Shown here: positions 52,401 through 62,028 of the stretch, one piece after another | How the letters are laid out: every line of letters begins with the position of its first letter | Numbering within the stretch: the first letter of the stretch is position 1 | Origin: Musa acuminata AAA Group | Lineage: Eukaryota; Streptophyta; Magnoliopsida; Zingiberales; Musaceae | Direction: 5' to 3' | Assembly (NCBI RefSeq): GCF_036884655.1 | Contig: NC_088340.1 | Location: 33,024,001 to 33,088,000, forward strand | DNA length: 64,000 bases | Program-made: the position numbers and the translations under genes | The notes under the pieces: generated by a model | Databases searched by the model: none | What the model was told of the DNA's origin: nothing | What the model saw: the letters and a program-made list of their open reading frames with translations, nothing else

Positions 52401-55400
52401 CCCAGTTGGCCCCTAATTAAGTTAGTGGGATCACCTCACAATCCTAACTTAATCTATGATTCTAACTACGATTAAGACAAGCAATTAGTCTGGTACGTCG
52501 ATTTCTCTTTCGGTGATCCTCCTACGAACTTCTCGGCGAATCTTCCGGCGTGCTTCCGGCGAACTCCCGACGAACTCTCGGCTAATCTTCCGGCGATCTC
52601 CCGACGAGCTTTCAGCGAGTCTTCCAGCGTGCTTCCAGTGATCTCACGATGAACTCTCGGCGAGCTCCCAGTATATCGTCTGAATCTTCAACTCCGGCCC
52701 ATCATCTACTTTACGCCTTACTGCTATCGTAATTAATCCTGCACACTTATCTTAACACATGGATTAGATCAAATAATTTACCAATTGATTTCATTATCAA
52801 AATCCGAGATTCAACAATCTCCCCCGTTTTGATGATGACAACCAATTGGTAAAGGATCTTAACTCCCCCTATCTATATGTCATAATTGAGAAAAGTCACT
52901 CTTAATTTCAAGGCCTTTGAATTCAAGCATCAAATTGATAAGTTAGACTTATTATCATCATGCACATCATGATTTACCAAATCTAAAGATTATACCATGT
53001 ATTTGCCGATAGAAATGATGTCCAGGCATGACATCCATTTTCAAGTCCAAATCACAGAAATTTTCAAGTCTAAATCACATAAATTTTCAGCATCAAAGTA
53101 AGCACGATATTGCATCATCATACTCATCATTTGAAGAGATAACATGAAAATTTTCAGCATCAAAGCACAAAATCATCAAAGCAACATTTTAAGTTTACAA
53201 AATCAAGGTAAACAACATAGGATTACAACATCAAAGTAAGCAGAATAAAAGAGAGGGATTTCATCCATTTCTCCCCCTTTGTCATCAGCAAAAAGGCATA
53301 CATAATTATTCAGGTGGTGGCAAGTCAAAATGTCTAAACAATGTATTGAGTTGTTGATGAATCTACTGTAACTCAGTTAAAATTTGATCATAGCGTTGTT
53401 CAAGTCGATCTTGACGTTGTTCAAATCGATCCATCCGAGACCCTATGTCGTAGATAGATGAGGGTGGTGCTTGCTTTACTGGAGGTGATGCCTCAAGGGG
53501 ACTAGTTGGAGGAGAATGATTACCTTTAAAAATTGGTGTTTCAGGTTCTGGTTCCGGTTGGAGGGGATCGGTCCTTCTAAGCAGTCTAGTCCATATACCA
53601 TTTCGGAATGTATATCTCAACCGTGGAAGTAGGTTTCTATTTATGATACTAAATCTATCTAGTTTTATAACTTATTCGTCGGGTGGGATAGCAATATTAT
53701 AGGCATAGAGTAGTCTTGTGATTATGCCACCATATGGAAGCATCATGTCCTTTTTTGATAGTTCAATCATGTTTTGTTGGATTAGGTAATCAAAACAATT
53801 GTTGTGTCCCTTCATAATCCAATACATAGTACCTAATTCCATTTGGCTTACTTTATCATTATGATATTGTTTTGAGAGAATGATACTTATCAGGATGTGA
53901 TGAAGTATTTTGGTGCTTAAAGGTAGTAAATGTTTGCAGCTTTTTGGAAAAATAATTAAGTTAGGATTACCAAAAATTGTTTCTAAGGCATCATTGTAAG
54001 TAGTCTAAACATATTCTTGATCACATTGTCCTATAAAATAATACCCTCTTTCTTTTACCTTGATGTTGTAAACTTAAAATGCTGTTGTTTACCTTGATGT
54101 TGTAAACTTAAAATATTGCTTACTTTAATGCTGAAAAGGGTGGGCTATTTATAAGCCCCATTGACTTCATAAATGGAGTCAAAAAGTGTCTCATCCTGGA
54201 TTTTCGGGGTACTGGCATTACCACCGCCATTATCAAGCGGTACTACTGCCTTACATCCGACACTGAGCGGTACCACCGCCCAGTCTGGGCGGTACTATCG
54301 CATGACAGAGCTCGGAGACCAAGCTCTGGCGGTACCACCGCTTGACAGGGGCGTGAGGCATCCTTGCGGCCAAGACGCGAACTTAACTTGCGTTGCCTAA
54401 GTCGCGCTTCGCCCTTACGATATTGCTCCGCAAAGATCAGCCCACTTGCAACCTCTTGTAGGTCCCGAAGGACCTGTAAAAGAGAAAGTTGATTAGTTCG
54501 AAAGAACGAGCGACAGACAAGTCCCGACGTCTCGCGAAAAGAGGGGAAGCTTTACAAGCAATTCAGCGAGCACCTTGCATGCACAAGAGAAAAGAGGGAG
54601 AGGAGGAAAACAAGGGCTTTAGAAGGTTGAACGAACAGCTGAAAGCCCACAAACAGCTGCTCACCGAGTCCCGGGTGTGACAACAAGTTCCCGTCAAGGC
54701 AACGTGCGAACTTGCGAATGAGTGTTCAACGCCCGGTACTATACCGAAGCCCCATCCAGCCCTGTGCCACCCGAGGGGTTCCAAGGGGCTGAGATGGCTG
54801 ACGTTTTGGTGAGCGGAGGTAGATTCCAGAAATCAGCCCGCGACACACGAAAATGGAGTTGTTTTAGGCTGTTTTGCTCGGTTCGGTGAGCGGTCGCTTT
54901 GTAACGCTGCAGCTTGTTCGAACTTACATTTTTACAAACAAAATGACCCAAAACCAAGAGAAAACATGCTGTCAAGCAGCTATACATGTAGGTGTGAGCG
55001 ACGAACAGTTCGTTGAATGGAGTTGTTGCAAGTGCGCGACGACCGTTCGTGACAAGGCGGTGCCACCGCTGACCCTGATTTCAGGTGCTGAATGGGCTGT
55101 TTCAATCCAGCCCAATTCAACCCTGTTAAGAGCCCAGTTGACTCCTAATTAAGTTAGTGAGATCACCTCCCAATCCTAACTTTATCTATGATTCTAACTA
55201 CGATTAAGACAAGCAATTAGTTCGGTACGTCGTTTTCTCTTTCGGCGATCCTCTAGCGAACTTCTCGGCGAATCTTCCAGCGTGCTTCCGACGAACTCTC
55301 GATGAACTCTCGGCTAGTCTTCCGGCGTGCTTCCAGCGATCTCCCGACAAGCTTTCGGCGAGTCTTCCAGTGTGCTTCCGGTGATCTCACGATGAACTCT

Positions 55401-58400
55401 CGGCGAGCTCCTAGTATATCGTCTGAATCTTCGACTCCGGCCCATCATCTAGTTTACGCCTTACTACTATCGTAGTTAATCCTGCACACTTATCTCAACA
55501 CATGGATTAGATCAAATAATTTACCAATTGATTTTATCATCAAAATCCAAGATTCAACAATCTCCCCCTTTTTTATCATGACAATCAATTGGTAAAGGAG
55601 TTAAACTTACTCTCCCTATCTATATGCCATAATTGAGAAAAGTCACTCTTGAATTCAAAGCTTTGAATTCAAGCATCAAATTGATAAGTTAGACTTATTA
55701 TCATCATGCACATCATGATTTCCAAATCTAAAGATGATACCATGTATTTGTCGATAGAAATAATGTCAAGGCATGACATCCATTTTTAAGTCCAAATCAC
55801 AAAAATTTTCAAGTCCAAATCACAAAAACTTTCAGCATCAAAGTAAGCACGATATTGCATCATCATACTCATCATTTGAAGAGATAACATGAAAATTTTC
55901 AACATCAAAGCACAGAATCATCAAAGTAAGCAGTATTTTAAGTTTACAACATCAAGGTAAACAACATAGGATTACAACATCAAAGTAAGCAGAATAAAAA
56001 AGAGAGATTTCGTCCATTTTCCCCCTTTGTCATCATAAAAAAGGCATAAACAATTATTCAAGTGGTGGCAAGTCAAAATGTCTAAACAATGTATTGAGTT
56101 GTTGATGAATCTACTGTAACTCAATTAAAATTTAATCTTGGCGTTGTTCAAGTCGATCTTGATGTTGTTCAAATCGATCCATCCGAGTCCCTATATCGTA
56201 GATAGATGAGGGAGGTGCTTACTCTACTGGAGGTGATGCCTCAGGGGGACCAGTTGGAGGAGATTGATTACCCGTAAAAATTGGTGTTTCAAGTTTTGGT
56301 TCCGGTTAGAGGGGATCGATCCTTCTAGGCAGTCTAGTCCATATACCATTTTGGGAATGTACATCTCAACCGTCGAAGTAGGTTTCTATTTATGATACTA
56401 AATCTATCTAATTTTATAACTTCTTCATCGAGTGGGATAGCAATATCATAGGCATGAAGTAGTCTTGTGATTAAGCCACCATATAGAAGTATCATGTCCT
56501 TTTTTTATAGTTCAATCATTTTTTGTTGGATTAGGTAACCAAAACAATTGTTGTGTCCCTTCATAATCTAATACATGGTACCTAATTCTATTTGGCTTAC
56601 TTTATCATGAAGATATTGTTTTGGAAGAATGATACATATCAGGATGTGATGAAGTATTTTGGTACTTAAAGGTAGTAAATATTCGCATCTTTTTGGAAGA
56701 ATAGTTAAGTTAGGATTACTAAAAACTGTTCCTAAGGCATCAGTGTAAGTAGTCTCAACTGATTCTTGATCTCATTGTCCTATAAAATAACACCCTCTTT
56801 CTTTAACCACAATTCCTATGATGTTGTAAATTGTGCTATCCATAATGGGTATATGATGTCCTAAGAGATAGGTAGATACCCTTTCATTTTCATCTACATG
56901 TAAATTGTTGTAAAATAGCTTAACAAGTCTAGGGTAGATAGGTTCACTCATTTGAAGGTTTGGGAGAATGTCTAGATTAGCAAACCATTGAATAGGTTCC
57001 AAATCACTTAATTCGTCTAAATCAATATATTTACCCTTATGAACATGTCTAGATTCTATGGATGAAAATTTAAGGGCATATTGATGAGAATCGAAAGGGT
57101 ATCTACCTATTTCTTAAGACATCATATACCCATTACGGATAGCACAATTTGCAACATCATAGGAATTGCGGTAACTAGTCTTCCAGCGTGTTTCCGGCGA
57201 TCTCCTAGCGTGCTTTCGGTGATCTCACGATGAACTCTCGACGAGCTCCCGATATATCGTCTGAATCTTCGACTCCGACCCATCATCTGCTTTACGCCTT
57301 ACTGTTATAGTAGTTAATCCTGCACACTTATCTCAACGCATGGATTAGATCAAATAATTTATCAATTGATTTCATCAGTAAAATTTGAGATTCAATAATT
57401 GGAAACATACTATCAAAATATTTGAAGAGCCCCCATATGAGTTATGATAGTTATGGCTTACTGATTCTATAATATTGAATAAATATTTAAGGAATGAAAG
57501 ACACAATAGAAAATGATGCACTCGATAAGGTCTTGCAAGGTGGAAATGATGCACTTAGATTACCTTTTAATGATGCTGAAACCACAAAAAGAATAAATAT
57601 TCTGCCCTAAAAACGGTTTCATTAATAGTATACAAGGAGGTGCGAGCTAAAATATACTTTTGTCATGCCATTATTAGTCCAAAAGAAAATTTTAGCGTCA
57701 ATTAATAAAAATGAATCACAATCAAGTCTATTTAGGATAAGCCATATAACATTGCTCAGAGTAGAAGCAGTCTCACCTCAAGCTGCCCTCTACCAGAAGC
57801 AGTATGCAAGACGGTCGATCCCTGAATGTCTCTGTAAGCCAAGACATCCGAGCAGTCTTCAAGAAGTTCCTTCAGGAACACCGTGTTCCCTCCTCTAGCA
57901 GCGGCATGAACGGCCCTATTCACCATCTCCCACCTAAAAACAGAACTTCCATCTGACCCCTCCACCACCTCTCCTCGACCGCCCATCGAACACCTTGGCG
58001 ACACAGCAAAATCAAACAGAAGCCTAAAAACCTCCGAGTTCTTGCTCCTCGCTGCGGCGTAGAATATGTCGGTGACACCGTATTCGCCTTCACCAAAGAC
58101 TAACAGTGGATCTCTATCAAGCAGCTCTTGCACAAAGCCAATGTCCCCTGCAGAGGCTGCAGTGTAGAGAAGCCATCCACCGTAGCCAGCACGGATCAGA
58201 GAATTCTTCCTGTTCTTTGTCTCACACTCATGAAGGAGGCTCCGCGCAACAAGGGACCGGCATTTGGCAACATCGGCGAACCGGGCATCATCGTCCCAGA
58301 CCGTTTCAAGCCGACGGATCCGACGAAGGGATGTGAGCTTTATGAGGAGGTTGGAGTCAAGGTGAAGCAGCTCCCGCACGAGGTCGTAGTGACCATTGGC

Positions 58401-58481
58401 AGCTGCCCAGTCGATAGGGGAGGCATACCACCACTGGTCTCCGGTGCTTTCCCACCGGAGGGGAAAGTAAGATTCCGGCAT
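49424..58481 (-). CDS. Ankyrin-repeat protein with Ser/Lys-rich C-terminal region
   Basis: Two coding exons, 58481-57777 and 50749-49424, join after GRGQLE| in phase 0 to give 676 residues; the intron is 7.03 kb. The ATG at 58481 (MPESYFPLRWESTGDQ) is preferred because plant relatives begin there and TTTTCTCAG just before it looks like the acceptor of a leader intron. An in-frame ATG at 58505 would add eight residues. About nine ankyrin repeats are visible, such as SPIDWAAANGHYDLVRELL, TAASAGDIGFVQELL, TVLHTASGRGQLE, TSLHVAAFRGHLTVVEALI and RTVLHMAVIG, ending DADGMTPLDILRQH. No transmembrane segment follows, unlike ACD6/ITN1-type proteins. The basic tail (RRLKILLRWPRRKEK, TKKKFTAGLMHGVFQSMP) may bind partners. 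The binding target is unknown. Confidence 0.9.
51552..52816 (-). repeat. LTR1, full-length 3' LTR
   Basis: About 1.27 kb, bounded by TGTTAGGATC and GATTCAACA on the plus strand. It contains GGCGGTACCACCGCC-type palindromes (52150-52340) and a CTTCCGGCG-type minisatellite (about 52520-52680). Confidence 0.8.
53363..53620 (-). pseudogene. C-terminal fragment of the retroelement's post-pol (env-like) ORF
   Basis: The minus-strand reading is Pro-rich (EPEPETPIFKG, SPPTSPLEASPP) and ends in a short coiled coil (MDRFEQRQDRLEQRYDQIL). Such a Pro-rich then coiled-coil tail is typical of the extra ORF after pol in SIRE-type Copia elements. Truncated, probably not expressed. Confidence 0.5.
54133..55559 (-). 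repeat. LTR2, partial, split by a 701-bp insertion
   Basis: Homologous to LTR1 from base 52033 onwards (GAAAAGGGTGGGCTATTTAT). It lacks about 480 bases of the other end. The insertion at 54354-55054 interrupts it. Confidence 0.75.
54354..55054. mobile_element. 701-bp solo-LTR-like insertion inside LTR2
   Basis: Absent from the matching position of LTR1. Starts TGAGGCATCC and ends GTTCGTGACA (TG...CA). Flanks are GGGCG (54349-54353) and AGGCG (55055-55059), a 5-bp target duplication with one mismatch. No coding capacity. Confidence 0.7.
56772..57002 (-). pseudogene. Fragment of the retroelement's post-pol ORF, copy 2
   Basis: The minus-strand reading includes IQWFANLDILPNLQ, KLFYNNLHVDENERVSTYLL and STIYNIIGIVVKE, which resemble plant retrotransposon-borne proteins found downstream of pol. 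The frame is broken on the 3' side, and copy 1 lacks this part. Confidence 0.5.
56807..57171. repeat. Inverted repeat with arms of about 88 bp
   Basis: Arm 56807-56893 (CCACAATTCCTATGATGTTG...) is matched in reverse complement by 57082-57171, with a handful of mismatches and a spacer of about 190 bases. A transcript through it could fold into a long hairpin. Confidence 0.75.
57175..57397 (-). repeat. LTR3 fragment (remains of the 5' LTR)
   Basis: About 223 bp matching the last part of LTR1 and LTR2 (CTTCCAGCGTG... to GATTCAATA), ending at the outer target duplication ATTGG. Confidence 0.75.
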
Positions 58482-60670
58482 TGGGCTTAAAGACTGAGAA
58501 AACATAGATCACGTCAAGTTCATGGCAGGTAGATGGATCAAGAACCCGATTTCAGAGGCCTAACTGAGAAGAATCATTCTAAGTGCAAAGATTTCACAGG
58601 GAAATCAAGCAAAATCAGTGGGACATGGAGAAACAGAAAGAAAACAGATCCTCAGCTTTCATCAAGCAATACAAGACAGAACAAAAGATCACATCTTTCG
58701 CTCTTCTAATCTGCCAGAACGATAAGAAATCTCACAATAACTCGAAGCAACAACTGCAGATATCAGTTCATCATCATAGTTTACAGTCAAGAGGCTCAAC
58801 TCACAATCCACTGTGAACAAGAAGAGATTCATAGATTGCAGAAGGAAGTTAGAGGGGCAAAAGAGAAAAGGAAGCTCAAGATTTGGAGAATAACCTTACT
58901 TGACAGCAAAGAGAAACAAAGTGAAAAGATAAGGAGAGGAAACTTACAGTGGAGAATACAACCAAGTCATCTTCTTTCTGAAATAGATCTGTAGTGCCAT
59001 TAACATTGAGAGGAAACAAAGAGAGAGAAAGAGAGAGAGAGAGAGTGAGAGAGGAGTATGTGCTCCTCTCCAACTAAATCTTAGGATGTAGAGAAGATAA
59101 TTCTTCTGGTCAGATGGGAGGGTGGCATGAAGAAGAAGAAGAAGAAAGAAAAAGATTCCTGTGTCCTCTTAAAGAAAAAAAGTGGGGAAGAACTTTGGGG
59201 TTGGGGTGTGCAGATAATGATGAATGCATCCTTCTTTTTGTACCATCACATCAAATCTATACCACTTCTCTGAAAAGTGAAAAGATCATGGACTCTTGGA
59301 AGGCTTTGGTTGGTCAGAAAGGAAAAGTTTGCAGTGACAAGCTGGTGCTTAAATAAGATACACATGAGTTGGCTGATAGCATGTTGAGCTAAATCACTTG
59401 GATGCTTGCAGAGTAGAATAGGGATCACTGGTAGATTCTACTGTTAAGGGTATTTATGAGACTGCTGCTCAATCTTGGAATCTGAGAGGATTAATCAATA
59501 CAAATTTGAGTGGTGCTTGTAATACAGTTCTAATGTGAACAATGTTGCAGAAATCTATGTGACAAATACACATGCAATTAATGTATAACTACAATGATGT
59601 TGATATCATCTCTCACATGCAATTATTTTTGTTTCCAGAGGGTTAGGCAATGGAGTAGTCATCAAAAAGTGTCTGTTAATGGTCCATTGTAGCATGAAAG
59701 GTGCTAAGTCTCAGTAGAACATGATGATATCTTTAAATGAGAAAGCTTAGGTCAAGGCATTGATATCAAATGAGTTGGAACCACACATATAGATCAATAT
59801 AGATCATGATCTCGATCGAGATCAAAGGAGGTTAATATACGAACTTAAGACCCTTAGTATCATGTCGTAAAGGAATAATTTTATTTAAGTATAATAGATA
59901 AAAATTAAAGATCGTCAAAAATATATATTTAAAAAAGTAAAAAAAATTGAAATCCAATAAATTAGATAAAGTTAGAGTTGAACAAAAAAACTCTTAGATA
60001 TCATATTAGATTAGACAGAGGAGGAAGGGAGGTTACTACTCCCAAACAGTAAAAGGAGGGCCATCATCACATGCCACAAGACACAAAAGTGAGCATACAA
60101 AAATAATAATAATAATAATAAAGGTAGACATCACATGGCAATGCCATGTAGCCATGAGAAAGCTTCATATGAAATCAATAGACAGAAGATTAATTTGTGA
60201 CCCATCAATTTCTGTCACCAAAAGATAGAAGGAAAGGTAGGTGGAAACCCAAAGAAATGTACAAACCATAAGCTTCTTTTTTTTTTTTTAAGATTAATCA
60301 GTTCTAAATTAATCATAAATTAAACGATATCGATAATCCGCAATGAACGTAAGCAACCGTTAGAGCTCACGCGAATGATGATCGAAACGTAGTCATCACG
60401 CAATAGTAAGATCGCTTCTTTTATCAGATAAGCAATCGATTAGTAGTATGATTATAGTTGTCAGGTTGGGCCAAGAAAGAAGAGGAAAGAGGGTATCATG
60501 TCCCAAGCTGAGACCAAACTTGAAAGCTTCAAGCAATCGCATGGCATGGAGGAAAGCATGGTCTGCCACGATGCAACGAACAATGATCGATCCTTTTCTT
60601 CAACCCGACAAACCTCTCTCCTCTTATCCTTCTCTCTCAAAATTTCTACCCGTAGACTTTCTATCCGTAT
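58482..60670 (-). promoter_or_regulatory. Ankyrin gene leader and upstream region
   Basis: A likely leader intron ends at about 58497. A GA/CT-rich tract (59019-59054, CT-rich on the minus strand) and a pyrimidine-rich leader-like stretch around 58940-59090 suggest the transcription start is near 59070-59150. From 59460 to 60670 there is AT-rich sequence with an (AAT)n microsatellite at 60102-60121 and no gene. Confidence 0.4.
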
Positions 60671-60671
60671 T

Positions 60672-61978
60672 TTACATTAATCTCGGATTTTGATGATGAA
60701 ATTAATTAATAAATTATTTAATATAATCCATATGTTAAGATAAGTATGTAGAATTAACTACAATAGCAGTAAGGCGTAAAGCAGATAATGGGCTGGAGTC
60801 GAAGATTCAGACGATGTATCGGGAGCTCGCCGAGAGTTCATCGTGAGATCACCGGAAGCACGTTAGAAGACTCGCCGAAAGCTCGTCAGGAGATCGTCGG
60901 AAGCACGCTGGAAGACTAGCCGAGAGTTGGTCAGGAGTTCGCCGGAAGCTCGCCAGAAGATTCGTCGAGAAGTTCACCAAAAGCTCGCCAGAAGACTTGC
61001 CGAGAAGTTCGCCGGAGGATCGCCGAGTGAAAAATCGATGTACCGGACAATGCTTGCTTTAATCATAGTTATAATGATAATTAGAGTTTATTTAGGAGGT
61101 AATCTCATTAACTCTGTTAGGGGCCAATTGGGCTCTGAGTTAGGTTGGTTTGGGCCGGATTCAAGGCCTAACCAGGATACAAAATTCTTGGCCGACGGTG
61201 GCACCGCTTGGAAAGTAGCACCCCAGAAATTTTCGGCGGTGGTACCGTTGGCAGTTAATGCAGCCAGCGGTGGTACCGCCCCTATCAGGCGGTGGTACCG
61301 CCATAGCTCGATCTCCGAGCTCTGTTAGTACTACTTAGTGTTAGACTGCAGGCGATAGTACCACCCAGTAATGACGATGATACTGCTAGTACCCCGGAAA
61401 TTCGGGATAAGACACTTTTTGACTTCAATTTTGAAGCCATTATGGCGTATAAAAATCCTACCCTTTTTTTGCATGAAAGGGTATGAAAGATATTGGCATA
61501 ATCTTGAGTTTTTGAGTCTTAAAGTGTTATAAAAGTGAAGAGTTCTCCTTTTTCATCTCTTAGCCTTGTAACTATCCAAGAAAGAGGAGTGAGACTTGTA
61601 AGGGTTGTCTCCTAAACCCGGCAAAAGGAGAAAGAACTGTAAAAGGTAGCTTGCCTTCACCTATTGAAGGAATGCCTTTAGTGGATGCTAGAGACCTCGT
61701 CGTCGGAGGAATCCGAAAGTGGATGTAGGTCACATTGACCGAACTATTCTAAATTCTGGTTTGCTTTTTATTTGTGCAATTTACATTACTACAAATCTCT
61801 TTAATCCTCTCTTGAACTTTTACGAAAGCTTTCAAGTTCATAATCTCTCTGAAACGGATTGAATCAAAACCATTTTCATTGGAATTAGTTTTAATTGAAA
61901 TGAACATTTTTCTGAAATTGGGAAAGTTTTTCGCTGTACTAATTCACCCCCCTCTTAGTGCTGCTCCTGATCCTAACA
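60672..61978 (+). repeat. 5' LTR of the Copia-type element
   Basis: About 1.3 kb. It contains the GCTCGCC/GGAAGCACG-type minisatellite (about 60825-61030) and GGCGGTGGTACCGCC-type motifs (61195-61305), as in the inverted relatives at 51552-57397. Confidence 0.8.
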
Positions 61979-61980
61979 AT

Positions 61981-61992
61981 TGGTATCAGAGC
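61981..61992 (+). other. Primer-binding site, initiator tRNA-Met type
   Basis: TGGTATCAGAGC, two bases after the LTR end. Confidence 0.85.
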
Positions 61993-62028
61993 AAGGTTCA
62001 CTCTCATTTGGTTTTAAATCCAAGAGAG

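Larger units (their letters stand above)
51552..57397 (-). mobile_element. Rearranged Copia-type (SIRE-like) element with three LTR segments, in the ankyrin intron
   Basis: The outer ends are TGTTAGGATC at 51552 and ...GATTCAATA at 57397, flanked by ATTGG on both sides (51547-51551, 57398-57402), so one insertion event. On the plus strand the order is LTR1 (51552-52816), interior copy 1, LTR2 (54133-55559, partial and interrupted), interior copy 2, LTR3 fragment (57175-57397). A purine tract (minus strand GGGGGAGA) abuts LTR1, which marks LTR1 as the 3' LTR. The interiors carry only the region downstream of pol; gag-pol is absent. The element is in the same orientation as the ankyrin gene (minus). 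Confidence 0.8.
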
